From positions 2,356,001-2,420,000 of the forward strand of contig CP085828.1 of NCBI GenBank assembly GCA_020809705.1: a stretch of 64,000 nt of DNA, given 5' to 3'. The notes under the pieces are model-generated. The model was not told where the DNA came from, did no database searches, and worked only from the letters and a program-made list of their open reading frames with translations. Source of the stretch: Calonectria ilicicola. Taxonomy: Eukaryota; Ascomycota; Sordariomycetes; Hypocreales; Nectriaceae. The translations under genes and the position numbers were made by a program. The stretch's first letter is position 1; each line of letters begins with the position of its first letter. Shown here in pieces: positions 30,952 to 43,700 of the stretch.

Positions 30952-32338
30952 GACGTTTTTATGACAGAGCCTGAAAAAAAAAGCAGAGGGGACATGTTAG
31001 CAAAACAAGCTCGAGGTGGTGGCATGTGCAGCTTGATATAGAACAACGCACCGATATTAGCGTAGGTGGGATGCAGCAGCAGCAGCACTTCTGAAGGCGC
31101 ACAAGTCAGTCGCTTGGTCTACAGCGAAGCACGAAGAGGTCGATCAAAAAAGAAACTGGGAAACTGCCAGAAGAATGAATGTTAGCAAAGAAATGCAAAG
31201 GTCCGAGTTGTCCCGGAGAGAAAAGCAGATGAGACAACGAAGCATGCGATACGCACCCCACTGGATTTTGTGGCTTCGGGAACGTGGGGTGTACAAGACG
31301 GCCGTGGAGGGGAAGAGGCGAAGGGCGGGGAGGTGCGGAAGATGGTATTCAAACAGAAGGGAAACTAACGTGAAGGGAAGAAGGAAGAGGGCAGCAGAGG
31401 TCGACGAGAATGAAAAGTGGCCCGAGGAATTGGTAGTGGTGGTGGTTCAGAACAAAACACTTTGTGTCCTCCGATAAGGGGTGGACCATCGAGGAAGCGG
31501 CCAGGTAGGCGAACCAGTGCAGGGAGGAAATTAGACGGCAAGAAAAAAAAACGTACATACCTTGCCAGTCCGGCGGAGGGAAACAAAGGCAACCAGGGGT
31601 TTCTTGACAGCGGCGGAGGTTAAAAGGAACAGCAAGCTGTTGTGAGGGTGAGGATGAGGATGAGGCAGAGCGTGAGAGGCGGGGTGATGGGTGAGGAGAA
31701 AGGCGAGGAGGAGCAAGCGAGACGTTGGATAAAGAGTGACTCGGCAGAGGACAGCTTGTCGTCGATGGCGACAAAGTGACGCCTACACGCAGGCAAGCAA
31801 TCACACACAAGCACACCTGTCCATCTGGTCGGTCCTCCTCGAGCAGCCCGACGAACAGCCCGATAGTGTGGCCACGGCGACCAACGGAACCCGCGACAGG
31901 GGACCACCCACTGTTGGCAGCACTAAAATATCACAGCTACAGTGGGTTCCAGTGGAGCTTGGGCCCGTTGTGTCCGCCCATCCGCCGTGCCGCGCCGCTG
32001 GGTGGGTGGGCGAGGGGCTTCTGAAGGAATTCCCTGAGAGACAGACAGACAGGGCAGAGGGAGCATGAAAGAGCCCAGAGCTAAGCTTGGAGCTCCCTGA
32101 CAGTCGAGGTATCATCGCATGCCAAGATGACGCACTTATCTCGACCTGCCGTGTACACCAGGTCCAACAGAGTTTCGTTCGCGCACGCAGGTATCCTCCA
32201 GGTTCCCTCTTCTTCACCACCCACTCGGCTTTGTCCGTTGCATCCTCCTCCGGACGACCCGACCCAGGATGCTTGAAATCAAGGCATCCACGACGAAACC
32301 GACCCCGAATATGGTGTAACCCATCTGCGTGCTGTGTG

Positions 32339-32355
32339 TACATACATACATACAT
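32339..32355. repeat. TACA microsatellite
   Basis: About four TACA units, with a second short TACATACATAC run a few bases further on (32361-32371). Confidence 0.9.
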
Positions 32356-32388
32356 GCCGGTACATACATACGGATACGACATCACAGC

Positions 32389-32408
32389 GAGAGAGAGAGA
32401 GAGAGAGA
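32389..32408. repeat. (GA)10 microsatellite
   Basis: Ten uninterrupted GA units in an intergenic region. Confidence 0.95.
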
Positions 32409-32784
32409 TAAGAGCTACTGTACTACTCCGGTACACACATGAGTGTACATGTGCGGACGAACTAACTATGTGTGGCTGTTGACTTCCTGGGCAATGTGGC
32501 GCCTTCTCCTACCCACCATCTTCTTCTTCAAACAAGGTCCTGCAGTAAGCACAGGACCAGAATCAAATGGCTGCTCTTCCCCTTGCATCCTCGAAAGAAG
32601 AAGGAAGGCAAAAAAAAAACTTCCCCGTCCAGGGATCCCCCTCCACTCGGCCCCCTTCAAAATGAATGATGCTTTGACGTGAGATGATCTGGTCATTTCT
32701 GAAGCGGATCCAACCCCCATCCACGACATCCTTGCACGCATGTGATAATCACGCTAACCAAAGGGCGGGACCAGGGTTCGGAGG

Positions 32785-32803
32785 AAAAAAAAAAAAAAAA
32801 AAA
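32785..32803. repeat. Poly-A run, 19 nt
   Basis: Nineteen consecutive A residues, intergenic. Length may be affected by sequencing or assembly error. Confidence 0.9.
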
Positions 32804-34580
32804 GAGAAACACAAAGAAAGTCGTCACTCCAGCTCCCTCACGCGACAGACGGACAGTTGCCGGCCCCGTTTTGCCTCGGTGGTTTTTTAGGTTCCTTCGG
32901 ATTGGGTCCTCTTCAATCTTAATAAACAAATGGGGGAAATAAACTAAACCAGGTACACCGAGACAGTGCACCGGAGCAAATATCGATGCCCTCTCTCTCC
33001 GAAGCACACAACACAACAAGCCCACTCTTGTATCACAAGTGTCTCAAAGCCCTTCCAGTGCCAGCGTCCTCAACAATTGTTCACAACAATAGTGATACGT
33101 CCCAGATGTAAAAAGCTCAGGTATCTCTGGGACAGACAGGCTGCAGCATGCAGTCCGTATGCAGCAACCTGCATGGCTTGTCCGAGAAGCACAGATTGAC
33201 AGGATACGACTGCTCACACATCATGGGTGGGTCCCGGAACACCATTGTACCTTGCTGGCTGCACTCCGGACATGCCATCATTGAATGACTTCTATCAATG
33301 TTCCCCGTATAGTTCCTTGCCAAACTACAACGTCCCACCTTCAACTCAACCTGTGAGTTGATGGCCATGAGCAGGTTGAAGAATCACAAACAAACAATAT
33401 AGCATTTTTCTCTCGGTCCAGCTTCATGTTTTATATTATCATACTTTCATACGTACAATACACCCCTTGAAAGACTGTCCCCCCGCGACTTCCGCACCTC
33501 GAGTAGCACGAACTCAACCTCCCGAAGATATCAATCTGACAGTAAAGGAAAAAAAATAAATAAATAATAGGAATATATATATATAAATTATTCATTTAGT
33601 TTGTTTCTACAATATTTATTTATTTAAAATTTGGCTGAAAGATGGTGGGAAAAGGTAGAGGGGGTACAATCTTTCAGGGATTGTACTGTATATGTGCTTG
33701 ATATGGGAGAGGTGTGTGATCAGAAGGCTTCGTCTCGTTCCCTGTCACTTGCACCAAAATCCTATTCCAGCTCAGCCCAGATACGAAACACACCACTTCT
33801 TCAATTTCGACGCCACAGAATTCAACTCCCCCAAACCACGACTCTAAGAGCAAAAAAGAAAAGAAAGATGGTAGGAAAATACGCTAGCAAATGGTTCCAT
33901 CGCAGTTAATAATTTTATTTCATCAAGTATATAAATTTAGAAAAAATCAGTTAGTCACTGGGTGGATTATGGGGGAAACAAGTAGAGGGCAAAATATTCC
34001 AAGAGTTGAACTGCCAATGCGCCGTCATCATCAACCTTTCTTAGAACCTATTCCAATCTCATCACTTACTCGTGACTTGTTATCACAAGTGTCCGCAGCA
34101 ATCTTCTTACTCCAAATAGGAGCCAGCATCTTCATCACACACATATGCATATAAAAAGAGATATAAGCTCATTCAACATCATTTATATTGTCTAACCCGA
34201 GGAAATTCTCTCTGATTATAGCCCAGCAACTCTACCCCACCACTCGCTGAAGCATCCCTCTTGCTCTGCAGCAAAGACCATCCCAAAACTCCCCTGTAGA
34301 TTAAACAAACGCTCTAGCAATGATGACTGATGATGAGAAACAGGGGACAAGATCAAAGGCGGAGCGGGCCTTGCTAAAATCATGCATATTCTCGCTCCTG
34401 CCACTGTCCCAACACACACGCTCCCAGACGTGACGACTCCGTGCCCAATATGTACATTGAAGTACAGAAAAGAACAAAATTCCAAACATGCCCCAAGTTA
34501 TTCGTCATGCCCCTAGGGCTTTGGCACTGCAGATAGCTGTAAAAAAAAAAAAAAGTGAATCTCTCCCACGGTAACCGTCT

Positions 34581-37500
34581 TCATCTTCTCCAGCCCCAAA
34601 ATCCACCGCCGCCGCCGGACGAAGGAGACCCAGACGCCGATACTGGTTTCGCTGCGGCTGGTTTTGGTGGCGTCTCACTCGAAGGTGATGTGCCATGTCC
34701 AGTAAGAAGACCGAATACCCCCATTGGCCCCGACTGTGATGGCGTGTGCGCATGACCCAAGTCGCTATGCGATAGCCCATGGGCTTTGCGCAACGACTCC
34801 AATTTTTGTTTTACCTCCTCCGCTTCCTGTTTGGCCATAGCCTCGGCCGTCTTGGCCTGCGCGAGCTCCAACAGTAACGCCTCATTCTCGTGTGCAGCTG
34901 GCGCTGGCGCCGTCGTCGTCACCAACGGAATGCCTGAGTCATGGGGCCGAGACAGCGAGGAAATCCTCTTACTGAACACGGGGCTGGTAGGTCCATTGTT
35001 TGCCTGGGATGGCGTGGACTTGCTTCGGCCCAGCTTGAATTCTCGCAAACCAGCGCCACTGGTCTTGTTCCATTCAGGATCCGGTTCTTTGGTTGGCTCG
35101 TTGACCGAGCTGGACGAAACCCGCGCCTTCAGACCGTGCATTTGCTTCTCTAGCCTCTGTTTGTCCTGGTGAAGGGATCTGACGTGGGTATGGCTCTCAC
35201 GGAGCTGCTCCTTGGTCATCGTCAACTCTTGGTTCAGGTCATGAATCTGGCGGCTGTATTCTTGTGACTGAGAGACTGCGCTGGCCAATTGATCTTTGGC
35301 ATAACCCAATTCTTCGCGTAGCTGCATTTTTGATTGAAGCATTGACGACCGCCGCCGATCCTCGTCAATCTGGAACCGACTTTCGACCAGCTCGAGCAAT
35401 TTCGATATATCGGCCGATGAAGTTTCAATTGATTGGGTCTCTGCCCCTTCACTTACTTCATCATCCTTTGGTGCGTCGATTGCATCTTCTTCCGGACAGT
35501 CAGATGTATCAGTCGCGTTTGCGCTTGGCAAATTGATACCAGCTGGGGTTTCAGCAGCCGAGGTGGCATCATCTGTTATCGGGGATTTTTCGCGATTAGC
35601 ATCCAAATCACCCTTCTTGCGTTCATCGTCGACAGGAGAAATTTTGACCTCTGGGTTGATAGATTCTGGAGATTCAGGCTCTTTGGTCGCTTTTTGCTTT
35701 AGTCCATCGAGAAGCGATTGAACAGCCTTACGATCCTCATGTCGCTCTTCTCGCTCGCGTTGAAGTTGATTCGATAGTAGCGCATGATTGCGTTGTAGTT
35801 CGCTCAACGCGGTCAACAAATCCTCTATTTGACCGTGCAAGTGTCGCTCGTCGTTGTTCTTCTGGGCCGACGCCTTGGCTCCTACCGGAGTCGTCTCGCG
35901 ACTCAAGTTTCCGTCGTCTGTGTTGGATGAGTCGCGAGTCAGGCTCGTTGCGTCGGTCGACGTAGAGCTAGTAACACTAGCGGAACTAGCCTCCATTGAA
36001 TTCAGTGTCGATGCGATGCTCTGCTTCGATGCACTGCGACGCAACATACTGAGCGGACGAGATGGCGCACTATTTCCAGGACTGAGGTTGGCGGGCTTTG
36101 GTGACAGACTCGTAGTAGACGAAGCCCAAATGCGGCCCAGAAAGCGGCTCGCAGCAGTTGATATTTCTGATCCTCTCACGGGACTTACAGCTCCGGCTTT
36201 GAATTCTTTATAGCTCTGTTCGAGCTGTTGCATGCTCTCTCTGGTAACAGCACCGGTTAAACCGACAAAATCTTGAACAAACTCATCGGCGTTGTAATGG
36301 TAGCAATCCCAAAGGCCGCGGGAGAGGAGAAGCTGCATAACATCTTCCATCTCCGTGCATGCTAATAGCCGGGATTCGTTCTTCCGCATCAGGGATAGTG
36401 CAACTCGCATGAGTGTTTCTGATGCTCCTTCGGCGAAAATTACATCGTAAATGCGAAACAGCATTGGCAAGGGGCATGTTACTGCAAAGAAGCTCAGGAA
36501 CCACTGCGAAACATATGCGGGGTCAACCTGAAGATCCTCCAAATGGTTCGATAACACTGGCAAGGTCTGTCGCAGCAACTCGCGGAATTGATAGATGCGC
36601 ACATGGAGGCCGGACAGGTCAGGCAAAAAGCAGGCGCGTAAATCATACACTTCCATCAGGCTGCAAAGTAGGTTCAGTCAGTACGCCACATGGGACGGAT
36701 CAGGACAAGGTTGTGAAGCGGATACTCACCGGACCAAAACGCAAAAAGCCTGCTTGTCAGGCATGTGCATCAGTAGCGGGCCGACCAGAAAGGCCAGCCC
36801 TTGGCAGTAGCCAATCTTGGTGTCGTAGAGACTGAAGCACTTGAGAACTCGGCCCAGCATTCGCTGTCCATCTCCTTCGGGGTCGCGGAACATGTCCACA
36901 CCAGGGAAACTTCTCCCCAAATCTTTCCCGATGATTACCTCGTAAGGACTGGATTCACCACACAGCCTATCAAATTGTTCCTCCAATCCAGAATCCCGAG
37001 CACCGGACATGCTCTGCCACACAACACCTCGAAGTGGGGGAGGGATGCCCTTGCGGATCTTATTGGAGAGGAGTGTGGGCAACCTCGCAGCCGTCTGTTG
37101 ATAATCCTTTACCAGGGCAGCGTAGAATTCGAGATCTGTCATCGGCGGAGGTGGAAGCATCGAGTATCGTAGAGCAGGGGGTGTGGGACCCTGCACCATC
37201 TGTCGAAGTTGTGCCATTGATGGCGGACGAGGTTTGCTAACGGCGCTGCGTTCCGCAGTAGCACGGTCAACGCCTTGTACCTTGACGCTCTTTGGGTTCG
37301 TAGCCAGCTTTGCGTTTTCTTGTTCCAGCCGTGCCAGTAAGAGAGCTGTCGACTGCTGTCATCGTTAGTATATTCATGTTCGACCAGATCCATGGGGTAT
37401 TGGCAACATACGTTATCGGTCTCCTCATCCTTGGTCTGCTCATCCTCAGTCCTCTCCAATTGCTCCCAGTTCACCTCCTCCTGATCTGAGCTGTGGCCAT

Positions 37501-38050
37501 CGCTGAACAATTCCTCTTGGAGATTGCGGGCAGAGAGGATAGGAGGCGGCATGGTGGCCGTCGATTCTCGGACAGTCTCTAGCTTCGGGCGCTCTTCTGT
37601 CCTTGAGGTGTCTGCCGCCACGGAGTCCTCGTGTTTATTGTCGTTGCTCTCAGCGATGGCACCAGTGTCCTCTGGCTCGACACTTTCCTTATCGTTGAGG
37701 TCGACCTCCTGTTCCCCTTCCCGACTGATGTCGACACTGGCTTCGCTACGGACGTCGCTATGGATGTCACTGACGGCCTCGGTGTGGACTTCAGTCTTCA
37801 CGTCGTCCACCACGACGCTGTCATGTCCGTGGTCCTTGGTCGGGGTCGATTGGGCCGTGTCGACATCAGGGCTCGTCGCGGAGGAGTCGAGGGCGAGGGA
37901 ATCGGGTTCGGATAGTCGAACGGTTACCAAGGAGTCGTGCGCCATCTTTGGGGTCTCGGGGCCTGGGTCTCGGGCCATCATAGAAACTCGTTCAGGACGC
38001 ACGGTTGAAGGGAGGGACTCATGGTCGCTGGTGAGGACGTCCGTGTCCAT
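34581..38050 (-). CDS. gyp5: TBC-domain Rab GTPase-activating protein, GYP5/EVI5-like
   Basis: Three exons on the minus strand, 38050-37412, 37352-36730 and 36660-34581, give 1113 aa. The second exon could start three bases earlier (37355) at a tandem CAGCAG acceptor, adding one Gln. Residues 1-213 are acidic and disordered. The TBC domain begins near residue 313 (RKGIPPPLRGVVWQSMSG). It carries both catalytic fingers, IxxDxxR (IGKDLGR, R360) and YxQ (GYCQG, Q397), and ends around 510-550. Two coiled coils follow (for example IEDLLTALSELQRNHALLSN and a longer one near 820-920), then a Gly/Pro-rich tail. TBC followed by coiled coil is the GYP5/EVI5 arrangement; in yeast Gyp5 stimulates Ypt1 and Sec4 during ER-Golgi and polarised secretion. 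The specific Rab here is inference. Confidence 0.9.
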
Positions 38051-40400
38051 ACCTGCCTACCAACTGCTTGGAGATATGGCTTCCTTTGAATCTGGACTGG
38101 AACGAAGAGTGTCAGACACAATAGAGCGTTGACGGAGGGACCCTCTCAAAGAGACGCTCTGCGAGCGTCCGGGCCCAGTGTCGCGTGCTCAAAGGTCGGG
38201 AGGATCAACGATAGTGAGGCCGAAGTCAGGATCGAGGTTAAATGAAAGATGGAGAGGTTGCCAGGCAAATGGGAACGCGCCTGCGGTGTAGCATCGAGGG
38301 GCGCTTCCACGCGGATCGGAGCAGACTGAAACGGGGGAGGAGCACCCGCGTACTCCGAGGCCGAAAATTCGGGGGTGACGGCGACGGCGACGTCGACGGA
38401 GGATGCGACAACACTGCACAAACGACCAAGATCAGTACCACAGAGGCTATCCCGACCGACGAGTCAAGGGAACATTAAGAAGGACTGTGGAGATTTTGGG
38501 ATCGAGGAACCTCTGGACATTAACAATGCACTCGGCCGGCCTTCACATTCAAGGGGGCAGCATGTCTAGGGGGTGACGGCCAACAACGGCCCCCGTGGTG
38601 AGTCTATTCAGTCCCCTGATGGCCGCCGCTCCCTAGGGAGGTCGCTAATTACCCGCTGTTCCAGAGCCCAGTGTCCAGCTGCAGTTTGCTACCATGGGTG
38701 CCCGCAGAGCGGCAACGGGGACGGCCATTGAGGACGCACGCCTCCCGGACTGGCGGCCCACCAGCCCACCATGCCCACTGAGAGGTGCCGGCTCAGTGGT
38801 GTCCACAGGGCTACGGAACCGGGGGTCTGGCGGGGGGCTGGTTAAGTCGCCAGCCACGAGATGCACTATGAGGGCGTTAGGGCGCCAGGGGGGGCCAGTC
38901 ATCCATGCCAATCCATCCCACGACGCATTTGCTAGCAGGCTCACGAAAATGGAGAATAACCTTACTTTGCACTCTGTCGGTGAGGGCGTCCGCTTTCTTG
39001 GTCTTCAGAAGCGATCCTCAGAGATCGTCTCTAGCGTTTGTTGATCGCTGTTCGATGGCTATCATCAGAGATGCCGCGGGGCCTCACGTCCGATCAGGTT
39101 GGTCGACTGACGACCAATGCTCGGACTGCAGCATGACGGACCATTTCACGCATGTCAAGCAAAGACAAGGGCCCCATTACATACGCATACGATTGTGTCC
39201 GAGGGCCGATGGCCACTGAGGAGCGGACGATTTTATCGAGGCTCTGCCGCACAGTCCTAGGTTAGGTCAAGGACGGGACCGGACGCCATGAAAGGTAACC
39301 CGGGTGCATAGCAGAGTACTTCGACGGCGCCTCGTTAGTCAATGCCCACATCTCTGCGAACACCATGAGCGCATCAGCCAAACACTCTGCGCAGTCGGCA
39401 ATACTCCAAATTGCCAACCCTCCGCTCCGCATGACAGCCAGTACTGTTCAGGCACGCCATGATTAGTGGCCAAGAGAATCCAGGGGTAAACTTGGCGCCC
39501 CACACGGGACCTGCAGGCACCCTGTCTTTTCCATGACTGTTCGGGCGTGGTGGCGTTGGCTTGTGCACCAATTGGATTCCATGGAAGTGTCTTTCGACTG
39601 TATCACCAATTACCCTGCACCCGAAACTGTGCACCAAACGGCTGCCGCTGTTGTTTCCATGTGAATCAGTTTAGTTTTTAATTACGGCTACATGTCAGCG
39701 GCTGATATGGTGTGACAGGCCTGCGGTGATGTTTTACTCGTAGATTGCCCCTGTCTTGCTAAAGCTTGGTGAAAACCCGAGCATGGATCAAGCAACAGAG
39801 TTGTCAAAAATCCGCGGCTGTCAAACGTGGTCCGCAACTGGGAATCGCAAAATCTCGGCCGGAGATAACAATCAAGCGATACCCAATTCGCCCAGCGCTT
39901 TGTCCTTAGCCTCACATTCGACAACTTGCAACCTCAGGCAAAGTTGCATTTCACCATGCTAGTGCGGCGCAGCATGATGGAAAGACCACCACTTTCGGGG
40001 TTGCCTTTATTAAAGCGACGGCACTCATATCTGAAAGGACTAAAGTTTTCAAGCTAGATACTAGCCATGGCCCCATTCAACCCGACTTTTCGACGTCCAT
40101 TGTTCTGTCCTCTGTGCCAAGGCGTGACATCTCATTCCTAGACAGCACGTTTCCGCCACAAGCTTTAATACTAGGTGCACTGCATTAACAGTCATTCAAG
40201 CACTATTTAAATAGCCTCGAGTTTTCTGCCCGTGTCCCCCAAGATCCACTCGCCCCTGAAGCCACTTGCCATCGGCTCTGCTACCCCATCATGGCACCTT
40301 TTGGATCATCCAGGCGCTCACAATGACATTAGCCCACCCAGGACGATTTTTGATTCGCCCTTAGGCTTTCCAAGCAAGAAGCTGTGCACGGGTGAACGAA
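38051..40400. other. Left part of the 8.4-kb gene desert
   Basis: Base composition is ordinary. 38051-38450 is probably the GYP5-like promoter and leader. Open frames reach at most 116 codons, overlap in several phases and show no recognisable motif. I see nothing else supportable. Confidence 0.5.
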
Positions 40401-43400
40401 GCGCAAAGCTTTGATATGGACTCTGTATATTTAATTCAGTACCACAACTTTCCCAAAACACTGCACTCTGGACGCTCGGAGCAATGCTTGATATATTCTA
40501 TGAGCTTCTGGAACGTGGGAAATAGAGTGCATCAGCCACGATAAAAAACAGGACGAAGCACTAGCGAACTCCAATAATTAGAAATGGGGCATTGCACTCG
40601 TATTCGAAAAATTACCACTGCAGTAATTGTCCCCAGTCCCACTTCAACCTAAAGCAAGCATGGTTCTGGTTGGTATTTAATATCACATCCAACTAAACTT
40701 CGGTTGACATGAGGACTCATTTGAGGGCAAAAATGGCCAGGACGAGTAGCATAATTGTAATGACAGCTAAAAGGCTCTAAATATATGGCATTTCTCTTAG
40801 CTAGCTGTTCTGTAGGTCCTGTTGAGAAAGCTAGCTAGCATGACACCAGCCGGTCATAGCTGCAAGGAAGATTCCCATCATTGCTATGAGAGACAGTCAC
40901 AATGAAATGTCTGGATTTTCCACTAGTAGTTTCATTTCCAATTATGACTAAGCGTCACATCAGAGATGTCTATCGTTTCAAGATCACTAACTATGGCTCT
41001 ATGTTGTAAACTGTCGCATTCCTATTTGCCATGCTGCCCCTTCAATATGTTCCTTGTTGAATGAACTGGATGTTTTCAACCTGATATAGCCGGAAAACAA
41101 TCCAAAGAGTAAAAAATAACTGTTCGATTTATCTATTGGATTCAATCTCGTTGGCTGGCTTTCGTCATCTTGTTAATTTACTGTTTTGCTGTACCCATGA
41201 CATTGAACTGACCTTTTATCTCAACCAACCTACCTAGATCTGTTCCCTCTTATGATAGAATGAGCAATAAATATACGGAACTTGAATATAAAGACGAACA
41301 TGAGCCGTATATTGTAATCAGAGCTCGTGATTTCTGTTGCCTTTCTTCCTCTGACCTGAACTACATCTCGAGGATATACCCATAAGAACCCGGTATTGCC
41401 CTTTTTTCATCAATGAATCATATAGTAAACGGGATTCATTATTATTATTATTGAATTTTTGTTTTTTTGATCTATACCCACGAATTGCCAAAGTTGTGGA
41501 TTTTGGTAGAGGTCGAGGCTATCGTTTTCGAAAAGACCACAAAACAGCACTATGGCGAAATAAACATCGGGCTCAAGAATATCCGGTATGCTTTCTTGAC
41601 TCAAGTTTGATCTCTTTCTTTATTTCTCGTTTTTTAATGGGTTGAGATATCTGCCCCCCTTACGTCTGGACTTGGGTTATGAGTCGGAGGCTGCAATATT
41701 TCATGGTCGTCTCGAGGAGATAGGGTAGGTGTTACTTAAATAACTACCCACTGGAATTCTAGTTCACCAACTTCTCGGATTATAAACAATACTTTGGTGT
41801 AATACTACGTGAAGTATTTCAAGAAACCCAATTGTAATTTTTTAAGAATCTCATACCCTAGCAATAGAGGCTAATAGTTAGAAAGATAAGATCAGAATCT
41901 GCTGTGGCGATTGGGCATGGATTCTATACAACCATTTACTTTCAAAGCACCCGAGAATATAACTGTCTAGGATTATTATCCATAATTGTGTCAAAAGTTG
42001 GTTCTTAATAGTTACCGACTTGTGCTTACTTGTTTGCCTTGAATCTGAATATTTAACTACAGTATACAGTTTCCAAATGATGAAGTTTCAATGAATTCCG
42101 GTTCCAAGGGCAAGTGCGAGCTCAACCAAAAAAGAGCACCTATCAATACAACTAGGTTTTATAATCATCGGTACTATTTTAGTAATAGTATCTGTACCAT
42201 ACAATTGACTCTCATTTTTGGTAAATCTTGGGCTCGACCGAGAGGGAGCTCCTAAGTCACAACGGTGACAGATACAACTGAGTTTGCCATATAATTCGCC
42301 CGATCAAGATACAATCAACTTCATCCTGTGTACAAAAAGTAAGGTTGCCCTCATGAAAACTTGGATAGTCGTACTTAAGATGGCTTCCCTTTCCAAGAAT
42401 GTGAATCCCAACGCACGTTCTTCACCTTTAACACGATGCCATTCGAACGACGCAAATTGACTCCCGTATAACCATGTACGGCACAGCTGTGATGAGGCTT
42501 CAATACACACACAGACATGGAAGAAACAAACTAAAATAAACCGAAATAAAAACATAGAAAATAATCGGTTGAAATATTGTTTGAAGAATAGCAATCTTGA
42601 CTTTGAGCCAACATTGGCGAATTATGGTACCTAGGAAACGGGATCTGATGCACGGCTTTCGGACAACCAAGTACTCTCAAACCAACACAACAGTGAGAAT
42701 AAAAGTTTAGCTGTTGGGGATTTATATTCTATTACAAATTTAACATCGAATATATTTACGCTGACTGCTAACTGCATCATGTAGAGCTGAGGACAACTCA
42801 CTTCCACATCAATACCTTCGATTTCAAGTGTAATCTAGAGGCTAAAGTACAACTAGGCTTCAAAGAAAATGAGTTGCACATGCAAATTTCATGACAGGTT
42901 TACGGGATAGGATAGGGAAACTTCTTCTGCTTGATTCGGTCTCGCTGAGCATTTGGCGGTAATGTCATGGGGTTTCCAAAATCAACTAAATAATCGATTT
43001 AGCATTTTACGACCCTGTGTTTGCTCAATACTATTTATTTCACCTGCACCCAACAAACTAGCTGAGTCTTCATACCTAGCACTTACACCTGTTATACCAA
43101 AGTCCAGCAACAACCCCCTCATTCATTAACAATATCAATGATGTAAGTTTATTTTCTAGTTTTCTTTTTATGATAAGTCACTCCTAAAATACCTTGAGGG
43201 ATTCTCCCAAGGCGTTTTCTGTATTTTGCCTTCTCTCTTTTGAAAGAAGCTCATATCATTGGACCTCAAATTGGCGTCCGAAGTCGCAACCTCAGCAACC
43301 GAAATATCGGGGCTTCGGCTTTCGGAGATTTGGCGTGGTGAAGTCAGTGTGTTTGTGTCTACTGCTACACGAAAGAAGTTTTTGACGGTCATTTTGTAGC

Positions 43401-43700
43401 GCTAAATGAATTTGGCCCGATTGGTAACAGTTTGGCAAGTGGCAGTTGAGCACACTAGTTCCCACTTTCGCGTGGAGCCGGTGGAAGTTAGATCCGGGTC
43501 TAGCCACCCGCACGGCGCAGCGATCTTGGAGTTGAGGCTGAAGTGCAGGACATCAACACCAGTTTTGCGCAACTCATCTGGTATGATATTCTCTACAACT
43601 TTTCTCATGGCCTACTCAGGTTTGGAAAGATCGAATTGTTGTTCTTTTTACATCAAGATTTAGAGAATTGACTCTCGGCATTAGTTCAGAGTCAATCCTT
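40400..43700. other. AT-richer block without genes
   Basis: By eye about 60% A+T, clearly above the coding regions around it, with frequent stops in all frames (longest frames under 100 codons). It contains two AGCTAGCT palindromic stretches near 40800 and 40830. No terminal repeats, reverse transcriptase or transposase motifs could be read. It could be a decayed repeat altered by repeat-induced point mutation, or a simple non-coding block. Confidence 0.45.

Larger units (their letters stand above)
30952..34580. other. 3.6-kb region with microsatellites and no supported gene
   Basis: 30952-31700 is probably the reticulon leader and promoter. Further right are TACA repeats (32339-32355), a (GA)10 tract (32389-32408), a run of 19 A (32785-32803) and an A/T-rich stretch at 33550-33630. 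Open frames are short, overlap in several phases and show no family motif. The 211-codon frame at 31801-32436 (-) has repeat-driven composition. No RNA gene recognised. Confidence 0.5.

Noticed and set aside
31801..32436. 211-codon minus-strand frame in the 31-34 kb gap
   Set aside because: It runs through GA and TACA microsatellites and has no recognisable motif.
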